Notes under the pieces: generated by a model | Told to the model about the DNA's origin: nothing | Database searches by the model: none | What the model saw: only the letters and a program-made list of their open reading frames with translations | NCBI RefSeq assembly: GCF_001612765.1 | Contig: NZ_BDBB01000018.1 | Location: 62,001 to 126,000 of the forward strand | Source of the DNA: Nocardia arthritidis NBRC 100137 | GTDB lineage: Bacteria > Actinomycetota > Actinomycetes > Mycobacteriales > Mycobacteriaceae | DNA: 64,000 bases | Reading direction: 5' to 3' | Shown here: positions 1 to 8,867 of the stretch, piece after piece | How positions within the stretch are numbered: position 1 is the stretch's first letter | Layout: each line of letters starts with the position of its first letter | Position numbers and translations under genes: made by a program

Positions 1-1
1 G

Positions 2-610
2 CATCTTCCGGTCGACGTGACCGCGCTCGGCGCGGATTTCGCGATCTTCGCCGCGCACAAGATGTTCGGGGCGCCGGGCACCGGGATCCTGTACTGCCAC
101 CGGCGCGTGCACGACCGGCTCGTGCCGTTCCTGCCCGGCGGCAATTCCGGCATCGCCACGGATCCCGGCGGTCTGCGGCCGGGGCCGATGCCGGCGCTGC
201 TGGAAGGCGGCACACCCGACATCCCGGGCATCCTCGCCCTCGGCAGTGCGCTGGAGGTGCTGGAATCGTTCGGCATGGATGTCATCGCCGCGCACAACCG
301 TGCCCTGACCCTGCGCCTGATCGACGGGCTGCGACCGATCCCCGGCCTGCAGTTCCTGCCCGGCCCGGCGCATGCCGCGTGCGAGGTCGGCTACGGCATC
401 GTCTCCTTCACCCTGGACGGGATCTCGGCCACCGACGTGGGATTCGTCCTGAGCGAACTGGGTTTCCTGGTGCGCACCGGCGCGCACTGCGTCCCCGCCG
501 ACACCGACGGCGCGGGCTCGGTGCGGGTCAGCACGCACATCTACAACACGCCCGACGAGATCGACCGATTCGTCGCGTGCGTGCGAACCATCGCCGAGGA
601 GGTCACGTGA
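2..610 (+). CDS. class V aminotransferase / cysteine desulfurase-like, C-terminal part
   Basis: The open frame enters from the left edge, so the N-terminus is missing; about 202 codons are visible. The PLP-binding lysine lies in an H-K-M-F-G motif (Lys codon 59-61), and the loop R-T-G-A-H-C (Cys codon 488-490) matches the catalytic cysteine loop of group II (SufS/CsdA-like) desulfurases. Family knowledge: such enzymes move sulfur from cysteine or act as aminotransferases or epimerases on related substrates. It ends in GTGA, where the stop overlaps the next gene's GTG, so it belongs to the four-gene operon running to 4717. Given that company it probably serves a specialised pathway rather than general Fe-S assembly, which is inference. 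Cytosolic. Confidence 0.85.
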   Translation, partial: HLPVDVTALGADFAIFAAHKMFGAPGTGILYCHRRVHDRLVPFLPGGNSGIATDPGGLRPGPMPALLEGGTPDIPGILALGSALEVLESFGMDVIAAHNRALTLRLIDGLRPIPGLQFLPGPAHAACEVGYGIVSFTLDGISATDVGFVLSELGFLVRTGAHCVPADTDGAGSVRVSTHIYNTPDEIDRFVACVRTIAEEVT

Positions 611-1893
611 GTAACGACATCCCCCGCTACGACCGGCGGGCCGCGTCCAGGGTGCTGGCGCACTTGGCGCAGCCGGGGTTGCGCACCGCGCTCGCGCCCG
701 CTCCCCCGCCGCGGCGATTCGAATTCACGTGCGCCGCATTGCGTCCCGAGCAGGACAGCCATCTCACCTATTCCCAGCGGCTGTATCTGGAGCGGTTCAT
801 GCGGCCGTGCCGCGCGGATCAGGTGACCAGCGCGACGCACCGGATCGCGTGGACCGACAGCGACGGCATCCCGAACACCGGGCACTTCCGCGCCGGCGGT
901 CTCGGCCCCTCGCTGCCGATCGCGATGCGCGAGACCGTCCTGGCGCTGTGGCACCAGCTCGACGCCGATCCGGCCTTCGCCGCGCGGATCGCGGCGCTCG
1001 GGCCGGCCGAACACGCTGTGCTGGCGGGCACGACCACCGACCACGATCCGCGCGATATCTTCCGGGTCGGCATCGAGGCGGCCGGGCGCGTACTGGCCCA
1101 GCACGCGCTGCTGGCCGCGCAGACCCCCTACCGGGATGCCGCCGAGTTCGCCGAGGGCCTGCGGGCTTCCGGAATCTTCGCCGCGGTGGCCACGCGATGG
1201 TTCTGGGAACTGCAGGCCTCGACCTATCGGCGGGGCATGATCCCGGTGACGCTCGTCGCGCAGCCCGACGGCACCGTTCGCTATTCAGCGGAGACGGTGG
1301 CGACTCTGCGCGCCATGAAGGACGCCACCATCGCCGATGCGCATGCCGTGATGGAGCGCGCCACCACCGTCGAAGGTCTCACCGTCGCCGAGGCGATCGC
1401 CAAATATCACGACGACCTGGACCTGATCTCCCGGCAGTACGCGCTGCTGCCCCTCGGCAGTCATCCGGCCTGTCTCGCGGCCACGCCGCATCAGCTCGAC
1501 AGCGGGCATGTCAGCATCCTGCCGTCGCTGGTCGACCGGTTCGTCGCGACATTCACCGAGATCGCGGGCCGCATCGAGGTCGACGAGGTGAGCGCCGAAC
1601 TCGACGAGGCGACCGCCGACCGGGCTGCCACCGCCGAGGACCAGGTCTTCTACGTGCCGGACATGACATGCAAGCACTGCGTCCGCACCATCGGCGGAGT
1701 GCTGGAGTCGATGGACATCCGGGTGGTGGAGATCGATCTGGCCAGCAAACGAGTAGTTGCCGAGTTCCGCAGCCCGCGCAATCGCGCCCGGGCCTTCGAG
1801 GCGATCCGGGACGGCGGCTACAACCCGGTCGCGGAACGCCCCGACGGCGCCACGCGGGCATCGGTCACCGAGCCATCGGAAGCTGCCGTATGA
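607..1893 (+). CDS. unknown protein with C-terminal heavy-metal-associated (HMA) domain
   Basis: 428 aa. The GTG start overlaps the previous stop (GTGA) and the stop overlaps the next ATG (ATGA), so translation is probably coupled. Residues about 1-340 match no family I recognise; they look soluble and helical, with no signal peptide or membrane segment. Residues about 347-415 resemble a ferredoxin-like HMA metal-binding domain with the motif M-T-C-K-H-C (Cys355, Cys358), as in copper chaperones and P-type ATPases. An HMA domain fused to a large unknown domain and sandwiched between PLP enzymes is unusual. It may deliver or sense metal for the pathway, or condense the product; both are inference. 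The HMA call is firm and the rest is open. Confidence 0.8.
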   Translation: MSNDIPRYDRRAASRVLAHLAQPGLRTALAPAPPPRRFEFTCAALRPEQDSHLTYSQRLYLERFMRPCRADQVTSATHRIAWTDSDGIPNTGHFRAGGLGPSLPIAMRETVLALWHQLDADPAFAARIAALGPAEHAVLAGTTTDHDPRDIFRVGIEAAGRVLAQHALLAAQTPYRDAAEFAEGLRASGIFAAVATRWFWELQASTYRRGMIPVTLVAQPDGTVRYSAETVATLRAMKDATIADAHAVMERATTVEGLTVAEAIAKYHDDLDLISRQYALLPLGSHPACLAATPHQLDSGHVSILPSLVDRFVATFTEIAGRIEVDEVSAELDEATADRAATAEDQVFYVPDMTCKHCVRTIGGVLESMDIRVVEIDLASKRVVAEFRSPRNRARAFEAIRDGGYNPVAERPDGATRASVTEPSEAAV

Positions 1894-3392
1894 CGCCTCG
1901 GCCGCCCGCGCTGCCCGCGAAGCTGCATCCGATGGTCCGTGCCTTTCTCGATGCCTCCGGTCTCGCGACGGAGACGCGGGCGAATTTCGGATCTCCGGTG
2001 CATCTGGTGTTCCCGCAGGTCTATTCGGAGAATCTGCTCCGTTTGCGCACCGTGCTGGAGCGACGCCTGTCCGGGCATCGAATCTGCTACGCGCACAAGG
2101 TGAATCAGTCTCGCGCGTTCGTCCGCACCGCCGAGCACGCGGGCATCGCCGTCGACGTCGCGTCACCGCACGAGCTGTCCAGCGCGCTCGCCGCCGGGTT
2201 CGGCCCGGCGCGCATCGAGGTCACCGGGCCGAAAGGGGAAGCTTTCCTGCGCGAGCTCCTCGACCGCGGAGTGACGATCAACGTGGACAACCTGTGGGAA
2301 CTGGGCCGCATCGCGGAACTGGCCCCCGGCCATGCGGAAATACCGGTGCTGCTGCGGGTTTCCGGTATCGGCACGGGACAGGTGAGCCGGTTCGGTACGC
2401 CGGTCGGGCAGGTCGAGCAGGCGTTCGATCTGCTGTCGGCACAGCGCGGGCGAATCGCCTTCCTCGGGTTCGCCTTCCACCTCGACTCCGGCGACCTCGG
2501 CGAGCGCGTCCGCGCGATCGATGCCTGCCTGCGCCTGATCGAGCGAGCCTACGATCGCGGGCTCGCCCCTTCGGTGCTCGACATCGGCGGCGGGTTCCGG
2601 CAGGTGTTCACCGCCGACGCCGAACGGTTCGACGCCTATGTGCTGGCGCTGCGTGAGTCGCTGCTCGGCCGTGGGGAACCGATGACCTGGGGCAGTAATA
2701 CCTTCGGCTATCACGTCGCGGGCGGCGCCGTGCACGGCACACCGGTGTTCCACAAGTACGCCAACACCGTTCCCGCCGACCGCATGCTCGCCGATCTTCT
2801 CGACGCGCCGCTGGAGCGGCAGGGCGGGCGCACGGTCGCGCAGGTGGCGGGTGACAATCTGCTGGAGATATGGCTCGAGCCGGGCAAGGCGCTGGTCGAC
2901 CACGCGGGCATCACGCTGGCCACGGTCGAGTTCGTCAAGGAGGTCGCCGACGGCAGCGTGCTGGTGCATGTCGATCTCAGCCGCGATGCCGTGACGCCCG
3001 CCGACCAGGAAGTCATGGTCGACCCGATCCTGCTGCCGCGCGCGGGCGTCGCCGCTGAAAGCGACCGCGCGACGGGCCCGGTCGGCGTCTACATCGCCGG
3101 ACGGTTGTGCCTGGAGCGAGACCTGATCACCAATCACAAGGTGTGGCTGCCCGTCCGCCCCCGGCCGGGCGACACAGTGGTGTTCCCGAACACTGCCGCC
3201 TATCACATGGACCTGTCCGCGGCGACGGCCTCCATGCACCCGCTTCCCGCGAAACTCGCGGTCACCTGGGCATCCGACGGATTCCGGATCGTCCCCGACG
3301 CCGCCTACGAACCCGGCTTCTCCGAGACGCCGCGGGCACGTCCTCTCGCGACGCACGCCGCCGGCCCGGTCCGATCCGTCGAGGCTCCCTGA
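1890..3392 (+). CDS. type III PLP-dependent decarboxylase (Y4yA/LysA-like)
   Basis: 500 aa, starting at the ATG that overlaps the previous stop and ending in TGATG with the next gene. The alanine-racemase-like barrel carries the PLP lysine in Y-A-H-K-V-N. The C-terminal beta domain has E-P-G-K-A-L-V and a catalytic Cys in G-R-L-C-L-E-R-D, as in diaminopimelate and ornithine decarboxylases. It probably decarboxylates, or otherwise processes, an amino-acid substrate made by the neighbouring cysteine-synthase-like enzyme. From memory, Rhizobium pairs a similar decarboxylase (y4yA) with a cysteine-synthase-like gene (y4xP) beside siderophore-type genes, so a diamino-acid or siderophore-like product is plausible. 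It is unlikely to be the housekeeping LysA because of this operon context. Confidence 0.85.
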   Translation: MTPRPPALPAKLHPMVRAFLDASGLATETRANFGSPVHLVFPQVYSENLLRLRTVLERRLSGHRICYAHKVNQSRAFVRTAEHAGIAVDVASPHELSSALAAGFGPARIEVTGPKGEAFLRELLDRGVTINVDNLWELGRIAELAPGHAEIPVLLRVSGIGTGQVSRFGTPVGQVEQAFDLLSAQRGRIAFLGFAFHLDSGDLGERVRAIDACLRLIERAYDRGLAPSVLDIGGGFRQVFTADAERFDAYVLALRESLLGRGEPMTWGSNTFGYHVAGGAVHGTPVFHKYANTVPADRMLADLLDAPLERQGGRTVAQVAGDNLLEIWLEPGKALVDHAGITLATVEFVKEVADGSVLVHVDLSRDAVTPADQEVMVDPILLPRAGVAAESDRATGPVGVYIAGRLCLERDLITNHKVWLPVRPRPGDTVVFPNTAAYHMDLSAATASMHPLPAKLAVTWASDGFRIVPDAAYEPGFSETPRARPLATHAAGPVRSVEAP

Positions 3393-4717
3393 TGCGATAC
3401 GACCACATCACCGACCTCATCGGTGACACACCGCTGCTGCGGCTCGACCCCACGGTGCATGGACTGGCCGGTGTCGAGCTCTACGCGAAACTGGAGTCGC
3501 ACAACCCGTTCGGCTCGGTCAAGGACCGGGTGGCCTGGGCGATGCTGCGCGACGAACTGAACGAGCTGCGCGGAGGCGGCCGGACGCTCATCGAGGCCTC
3601 CAGCGGGAACACGGCCAAAGCGCTGCGCGTGCTCGGCGCGATGTACGGCATCGACCTGCGCGCGGTGACCAACCGGATCAAGGTCGGCGAGGTCCGTGAC
3701 CTGCTGCAGCTGTTCGGGACCGAGATCCTGGAACTGCCCGGGCTGTCCGAGTGCCCGGACCCGACCACACCGAACGACGTCTACTCGGTGATCGAGGCGA
3801 CGATGGCGCAGCATCCCGGCGTGTACCGGCATCTGTCGCAGTACACCAACGAGAAGAACATCGAGGCGCACCACCACGGCACCGGGCGGGAGATCCAGGA
3901 GGACCTCGCGGCCGATGGCATCACCAGGATCGACTATCTGATCGGCGGGCTCGGCACCACCGGGTCCACCAGGGGGACCGCCACCTACCTGCGCAAACAC
4001 AATCCCGAATTGCGCACCGTCGCGGTTGTCTCGGAGCGGTCGGACTTCATTCCCGGCATCCGGTCGGAGACCGAGATGTGGGATGTCGGGCTGTTCCAAC
4101 CGGAGTTCTACGACCGGATCGTCACCGTGTCGGCGGGCGAGGCCGTCGACGCGACGCTGCGCCTGGCGACCGGATACGGCGTCCTGGCCGGGCCGACCAG
4201 CGGCGCGGCCTATACCGCCGCGCTGGACACGCTCGGCGCGCTCGATCGCTCGGCCGCCGATCCGGACGACCCGATCATCGCGGTGTTCATCGTCTGCGAC
4301 CGGCTCGAGCCGTACCTGTCCTACATCAAGAAGCGCAGGCCGGAACTGTTCGGCCGCGCCGAACGCGAAACGGCGCCGAGCGCGGACGAACTGGCGGCGG
4401 TACCGCGCCTGTCGCCCGAGCAGCTCGCCGAGCTGGACCGGACCGGCCGCCCGACCATCGTGGACAGCCGTGGCGCCATGGCCTACCGCATCGGGCACGT
4501 GCCCGGCGCGTTGAACATTCGCGACGACCAGCTCGACGACATGTTCGGCCACGGGATCCCCTTCCCGCGCTCGCGGCCTGTGGTCTTCGTCTGCCCCGTG
4601 GGTGAGCTGTCGGTGCGTTTCGCCGCGCGAGCCCGGCGAGCCGGATACGACGCCGCCGGCCTGGCCGGTGGCGTCGTCGCCTGGCGCGATGCGGGGCTTC
4701 CGCTGGAACGAGGCTGA
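3392..4717 (+). CDS. cysteine synthase-family PLP enzyme fused to rhodanese domain
   Basis: 441 aa. Residues about 1-325 are a fold-type II PLP enzyme: Lys in S-V-K-D-R, the substrate loop S-S-G-N-T, and the phosphate-binding loop G-T-T-G-S-T. This is the family of O-acetylserine sulfhydrylase and the 2,3-diaminopropionate synthase SbnA. Residues about 350-441 form a rhodanese domain with the active-site loop C-P-V-G-E-L-S. Ordinary cysteine synthases are about 310 aa and lack the rhodanese. With a SufS-like protein at the other end of the operon, the fusion suggests persulfide transfer onto an aminoacrylate intermediate. A diaminopropionate synthase carrying an accessory sulfur domain is the alternative. 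It is the last gene of the operon. Confidence 0.85.
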   Translation: MRYDHITDLIGDTPLLRLDPTVHGLAGVELYAKLESHNPFGSVKDRVAWAMLRDELNELRGGGRTLIEASSGNTAKALRVLGAMYGIDLRAVTNRIKVGEVRDLLQLFGTEILELPGLSECPDPTTPNDVYSVIEATMAQHPGVYRHLSQYTNEKNIEAHHHGTGREIQEDLAADGITRIDYLIGGLGTTGSTRGTATYLRKHNPELRTVAVVSERSDFIPGIRSETEMWDVGLFQPEFYDRIVTVSAGEAVDATLRLATGYGVLAGPTSGAAYTAALDTLGALDRSAADPDDPIIAVFIVCDRLEPYLSYIKKRRPELFGRAERETAPSADELAAVPRLSPEQLAELDRTGRPTIVDSRGAMAYRIGHVPGALNIRDDQLDDMFGHGIPFPRSRPVVFVCPVGELSVRFAARARRAGYDAAGLAGGVVAWRDAGLPLERG

Positions 4718-4812
4718 TCTGCGCGGGTTCGCAGGCCGTTCTTGGGATCCATTTCGGCAAGACCGCGGAGTCCGGGCCCGGTGCGCGCGGCGCGGGGGCG
4801 CGCCGCCAGGCA

Positions 4813-4818
4813 TTATCG
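4813..4818 (+). promoter_or_regulatory. -10-like element for leaderless TetR transcript
   Basis: TTATCG lies 7 nt upstream of the GTG at 4826 and no Shine-Dalgarno sequence precedes that GTG. This fits an actinobacterial leaderless promoter, where transcription begins at the start codon. No clear -35 is needed for this class. Confidence 0.35.
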
Positions 4819-4825
4819 TGGGGCC

Positions 4826-5455
4826 GTGCAGACAGGTCAGGAAGCAGACGACGACGGGGGCCCGCGGATCTGGGGTGGGACGACGCTCACCGAGCGCAGG
4901 GAGACGCGGCGGGCGGCGCTGCTGGAGGCTGCGCTCGACCTGATCGGCGAGTCCGGAGCGAGCGGAGTCACCATGCGGGCGGTGTGCCGCAAGGCCAACC
5001 TCACCGACCGCTACTTCTACGAAAGCTTCGCCAGCCGCGACGAGTTGCTGGACGTGCTCTACCGTCAGGTCGCCGAGGAATTCCTGGAGCCCATGACGGC
5101 CTTCGCGGCCACCGACGACCCGTCCCGCGACCGCGCGCTGTCGGAGATCCTCGTGGACAAGGTGCTCGACGATCCGCGCAAGTCGCGGTTGTTCCTGGTC
5201 GAGCCGTATTCCAGTACCGGCCTCGGGCAGACCACCTTCGCCGTGATGCCGGTCTTCACCCGGGTCATGCAGGACCATCTGTTCGGCCACATCGACGATC
5301 CGGTCAAACGTAGGCTGGCGGCGGTGAGCATGGCCAGCGGGAACGCGGGCATGTTCTCGGCGTGGCTGAACGGCTCGCTGCGCGCCACCCGCGAGCAGAT
5401 CATCGAGCACTGCCTCGCGATGCTGACCGTGTACCGCTCGCTGTATCGGTCCTGA
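4826..5455 (+). CDS. TetR-family transcriptional regulator
   Basis: 209 aa from the GTG at 4826, chosen because a -10-like hexamer sits 7 nt upstream and the longer frame start (4742) adds a non-conserved Arg-rich tail. The N-terminal helix-turn-helix spans about residues 25-75, with a typical pattern around V-T-M-R-A-V and recognition-helix end Y-F-Y-E-S-F. The C-terminal half is the variable ligand-binding domain. It is separated by about 100 bp from the PLP operon upstream and converges with the caspase-like gene downstream. Its target is not evident; the PLP operon, on the same strand, is one candidate. Confidence 0.85.
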   Translation: MQTGQEADDDGGPRIWGGTTLTERRETRRAALLEAALDLIGESGASGVTMRAVCRKANLTDRYFYESFASRDELLDVLYRQVAEEFLEPMTAFAATDDPSRDRALSEILVDKVLDDPRKSRLFLVEPYSSTGLGQTTFAVMPVFTRVMQDHLFGHIDDPVKRRLAAVSMASGNAGMFSAWLNGSLRATREQIIEHCLAMLTVYRSLYRS

Positions 5456-5482
5456 CGCACGGCGCGAGGGAAGCGCCTGCCG

Positions 5483-6439
5483 TCAATCCCCGGATTGTCC
5501 CCGCCAATACGCCAGGGTGTTCTTGGTCCGGATGGTGGCGGCGTGATTGGGGCCGAGGGCCCGCAATTCCGCGACCAGCAGAACCTCCAATTCCGCGACC
5601 GCGCGGTCGAGATCGCCATGGCGGGCGCGGCAGCCCGCGAGTTCGTTGCGGGTGCCGAAGGTGTCCGGATGGTCCGGGCCCAGCACCCGCAACCGGTCGC
5701 CGAGCAGCTTCTCCAGGTCGATGATCGCGCCCTCGAGGTCACCGCTGTCGGCGCGGTAACCGGCCAGCCTGCCGCGGGTGAGCAGCGTGTCGGGGTGGTC
5801 GGGGCCGAGCACCCGGAGACGATCGTCGAGCAGGCGGGTGAACTCCGCGCCCGCACCGGCGAGATCGCCGCTGCGCGCGCGGAACGCCGCGAGGTTGTTG
5901 CGTGCCCCGAGTGTATTGGGATGATCGGCGCCGAAGACGCGCAGATAGTCGGCCACCAGCCGCTCGAACTCGGCGCGCGCACCGGCGCGATCGCCACTGT
6001 CGGCACGCCAGTACGCCAGGCTGTTGCGGGTGCGCAAGGTGTCCGGATGGTCGGGACCGAGCACGCGGGCGCGGTCGGCGCGCAGCTGTTCGAAGCGGAC
6101 GATGGCCCCGGTGAAATCGCCGACGTCGCCGCGATTGGACGCCAGATTGTTTCTGGTGCGCAGGGTTTCGGGATGGTCGGGGCCGAGCAGGCGCAGCTGG
6201 TCGGTGAGCAGTCGTTCGAATTCCTCGCCCGCGCCGGAGTGGTCACCGCAGCGGGCGCGGTAGCTGGCCAGCCTGTCGCGCGTGTCCAAGGTGGCCGGGT
6301 CGTCGGGGCCGAAGACCCGCAACCGGTCGGCGAGCAACTGTTCGAAATCGGCAATGGCGCCGACCAGGTCGCCGCTCTCGGCGCGGTGGAAGGCCCGCCG
6401 TTCCCGTGTGGTGAAGGTGTCGGGATGATCCGGTCCCAG
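5483..6439 (-). repeat. eight 126-bp coding repeats (42-aa TPR units)
   Basis: The C-terminal third of the caspase-like gene is an in-frame tandem array with a period of 42 codons. Each unit opens with a variant of G-P-D-H-P-D-T followed by a T-R-N-x-L-A motif and an E-F-E-x-L-like helix. Units remain similar at DNA level, which suggests expansion or contraction by recombination. The last unit is cut after its first helix. Confidence 0.8.
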
Positions 6440-8509
6440 CGACTCGACGAAGTCCGGCGCCCACGCCGCCCACAGGTCGCGATCGTCGGCCGATCTGCCG
6501 GTTTCCAGCTTCATCAGGAAGTCGATGGCCAAGGCGGAATCACCGTAGGCCAGGCAGTGGCGTACGGCCGCGCCCCGCGCGTAGTCGGCGGCCCGGTCAC
6601 CGTCGTCGGCCTGGATCGCCGCGACGAGGGCGCGGTGCGCGTCCGCCATGCGCACACCGGAACGACGGCATTCCGCGTCCAGCGCGGGCAGGAACGCGCT
6701 GTGGGTGACACCGAGCGACTCGCGAACGGTGCCGGGATGACTGCGGGTGATCAAATCGCCGAGATTGACGGCGATGTCGCGGATCCGGGCGGCGCTGAGG
6801 TCGACACCGAGCGACAACAGCGCCGAATCCAGCAACTCCAGCGGCAGCACGGGCCCGACTCCGGCCGCGGCCAGCAACCCGAGCAGGTTCGCCGTGTCAC
6901 TCGCGGTCGCGGGATCGGCCCCCCGCAGGGCGGTCTCGACCCGCAGCGCGATGACCCGGTCCAGACCGATCCCGGACGCGACCGCGACGTCGGTCAATCT
7001 CGAGGCCACCTCCAGCAGGATGCGCGCAACCAGCCAGCCGCCGGAGACCGCGCGCGAACCGCTCGCGTCGGTCGGGGTCTCGGCCAGCAGCCGCTGGATC
7101 CAGCCGATCCAGTCGACCGGGCCGACCGGCGCCGTTCCGCGCGCGGAGTCCACCACGGCGGCGATGTCGTCGGCCGCCGGTTCGGCGACATCGATCCGGT
7201 ACATGTGCGCCAGCCCCGGATCGTCCTCGACACCGGTGCCGGGCCGGATGCCGACGATCACCCGGACATGCCGGAGATCTTCCCGGCGGGTCAGATCGGC
7301 GATCGCGGCCACCAGCAACCGCCTGGTCCCCTCCTGCGGCTGATTCAATCCGTCGAAGACCAGGGTGACCCGCCTGCCCGCGGTGGACAGGCGCGCCAGC
7401 GGGCGGCGCACCAGGATGTCGAAGATGTCGAACTCGTCCCTGGGCCGGTGCGCCCGCGCCGCGCGCGCCGCCTCCCGGAAGCCGGGTAGTCGTGCGTCCA
7501 GTTGCGCGGCCAGCTCCGAGGCGACGGACTCCACCGAGCTGTTCACCGTCAAGAACACCGCGGCGGTGATGTAGTCGGGGGTCACGGCGAGTCCGTCGAC
7601 CAGGCTGGGGCGGATCAGCATGGCCAGCAGCGTGGACTTGCCCACGCCTGCGGGCCCCAGCACCGCCCGCAGCCGGTGGCTGCCCGCGTCGATGATCGCG
7701 TCGAGACGCTCGCGCACATCGGGCGTCAGCAGCAGACGCCGGGTCAGCTGGTCCACGAACCCGGCGGCGGAACGTCCGCTCACCGCGTCGCGATGGCGGG
7801 CGGTGTTCGGCACCAGCCACAATCCAGGGTCGACGCCCTGCGTTGCGGACACCGCGCCGGAACTGAAGGACAGATGCTGCGGCTGCTGATGGGTGCACTG
7901 CCCGGCGATCGGATCGACGAGGTCCGAGGGCAGCAGGTTCTCCCCGCGCAGCGGCAGGCCCAGGTCGAAGGTGGCGAGCATGGTGCGGGTGAAGCAGCCG
8001 GAGTACGCGGGCCCGTCGCCCGAGGCGACCAGCAACTCCATCCGGCCGCCCGACTGCGCCAGCAGATCGGTCCACCGGCGCGCGGCGCCCTGCACGCCCT
8101 GACCTGCCTCGCAGGCGTCGACGAGCAGCACCAGCCCGTCCAGCGCGGCGCGGTCGAGCCGCTCGCGGATCTCCTGGGTCAGGTGGAAGGCGTTGTGCGA
8201 GGTGGGTTCACCGGGTGAATCGTGGCTCAGCAGGTAGAAGTCCTCGGCAGTCGTCGCCACGCCGTGCCCGATGAAGCCGAGCAGCAGGGTGGCCTGCCGC
8301 TGCGATGCCGCCGCGAAGGCCGTGTCGACGGCGGTGAACAATTGCGCGGCAGTCGGATTCAGCACCGGGCCGTCGACATCGATCGCGGGCCGCCAACCTC
8401 CCGCTTCGGTCAGGCTCCCGTACAGCCCATGGGCGAGTTCCTCGGTGAAACCCAATTCTCCCAGCGCCGCGCATTCCGACCCCACCACCAGCGCCAGGCG
8501 TCCTCCCAT
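5483..8509 (-). CDS. caspase-like peptidase - NTPase - TPR repeat protein
   Basis: 1008 aa from the ATG at 8509. Residues 1-250 look like a caspase-fold (C14-type) peptidase: His82 in G-F-I-G-H-G and Cys133 in V-D-A-C-E-A-G make the expected dyad. Residues about 255-680 are a STAND/NACHT-like NTPase with Walker A G-P-A-G-V-G-K-S-T (Lys291) and a Walker B-like stretch ending at Asp386. Residues about 691-1008 are eight 42-residue TPR units, each starting near L-G-P-D-H-P-D-T, of kinesin-light-chain type. The array stops in the middle of its eighth unit. Family knowledge: this sensor-switch-protease layout is typical of bacterial cell-death and anti-phage proteins, where repeats sense, the NTPase oligomerises and the protease is released. 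It is divergent from the NfeD-like/SPFH pair. Target and trigger are unknown. Confidence 0.85.
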   Translation of the reverse strand: MGGRLALVVGSECAALGELGFTEELAHGLYGSLTEAGGWRPAIDVDGPVLNPTAAQLFTAVDTAFAAASQRQATLLLGFIGHGVATTAEDFYLLSHDSPGEPTSHNAFHLTQEIRERLDRAALDGLVLLVDACEAGQGVQGAARRWTDLLAQSGGRMELLVASGDGPAYSGCFTRTMLATFDLGLPLRGENLLPSDLVDPIAGQCTHQQPQHLSFSSGAVSATQGVDPGLWLVPNTARHRDAVSGRSAAGFVDQLTRRLLLTPDVRERLDAIIDAGSHRLRAVLGPAGVGKSTLLAMLIRPSLVDGLAVTPDYITAAVFLTVNSSVESVASELAAQLDARLPGFREAARAARAHRPRDEFDIFDILVRRPLARLSTAGRRVTLVFDGLNQPQEGTRRLLVAAIADLTRREDLRHVRVIVGIRPGTGVEDDPGLAHMYRIDVAEPAADDIAAVVDSARGTAPVGPVDWIGWIQRLLAETPTDASGSRAVSGGWLVARILLEVASRLTDVAVASGIGLDRVIALRVETALRGADPATASDTANLLGLLAAAGVGPVLPLELLDSALLSLGVDLSAARIRDIAVNLGDLITRSHPGTVRESLGVTHSAFLPALDAECRRSGVRMADAHRALVAAIQADDGDRAADYARGAAVRHCLAYGDSALAIDFLMKLETGRSADDRDLWAAWAPDFVESLGPDHPDTFTTRERRAFHRAESGDLVGAIADFEQLLADRLRVFGPDDPATLDTRDRLASYRARCGDHSGAGEEFERLLTDQLRLLGPDHPETLRTRNNLASNRGDVGDFTGAIVRFEQLRADRARVLGPDHPDTLRTRNSLAYWRADSGDRAGARAEFERLVADYLRVFGADHPNTLGARNNLAAFRARSGDLAGAGAEFTRLLDDRLRVLGPDHPDTLLTRGRLAGYRADSGDLEGAIIDLEKLLGDRLRVLGPDHPDTFGTRNELAGCRARHGDLDRAVAELEVLLVAELRALGPNHAATIRTKNTLAYWRGQSGD

Positions 8510-8614
8510 GCAAGAAACATACCTGCGCCCCCGCGGCGGTCCCGCCCGGCCGATATCGAAAGGTGCTGTGCGAGACGTAGGCTGACGGTCGGATCGTCGG
8601 AAGGAGATCCTGGG

Positions 8615-8848
8615 ATGATCGACCCGGTGGTGGGGTTGACGGGTACGCTCACATCGCCGATCCGAGGCGCCGGGACGCTGGGCGAGGTCCTTGTCGCGAT
8701 TCGAGGGGGAACCGAGCTGTACATCGCACAGTCCACCGAGCCGATCCCGGCCGGTGCGGCCGTGCTGGTCATCGCGGTCCACCCGGGGCGCGTCGTCGAC
8801 GTCGTCCCGTGGATTCCGCTCACCCCGGACGCGGCCGGAGAAACCTGA
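8615..8848 (+). CDS. small NfeD-like OB-fold protein
   Basis: 77 aa, with AAGGAG 8 nt before the ATG. It begins with a G-L-T-G-T-L-T-S-P pattern followed by alternating strand-forming residues, ending V-D-V-V-P-W. This matches the C-terminal OB-fold of NfeD proteins, without the protease and membrane parts. NfeD-type proteins are usually paired with SPFH/flotillin partners, and an SPFH gene follows after 19 bp, so the two probably form one complex on or near the membrane. The start faces the divergent caspase-like gene across about 105 bp, so promoters of both lie in that gap. Confidence 0.7.
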   Translation: MIDPVVGLTGTLTSPIRGAGTLGEVLVAIRGGTELYIAQSTEPIPAGAAVLVIAVHPGRVVDVVPWIPLTPDAAGET

Positions 8849-8867
8849 AAAAGTAAGGGAGACAGAC

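Noticed and set aside
4742..4825. Longer start for the first TetR gene
   Set aside because: Adds an Arg-rich tail unlike TetR N-termini and contains the -10-like hexamer used by the GTG at 4826.
3305..5410. 701-codon minus-strand open frame
   Set aside because: Spans the cysteine synthase and TetR genes on the opposite strand and shows no domain.
5483..6439. CRISPR-like regular spacing (126-bp period)
   Set aside because: Repeats are contiguous coding TPR units with no spacers and stay in frame.
5495..7489. 664-codon plus-strand open frame
   Set aside because: It is antisense to the caspase-like gene, has no domain I recognise, and its repeats mirror the TPR-coding repeats.
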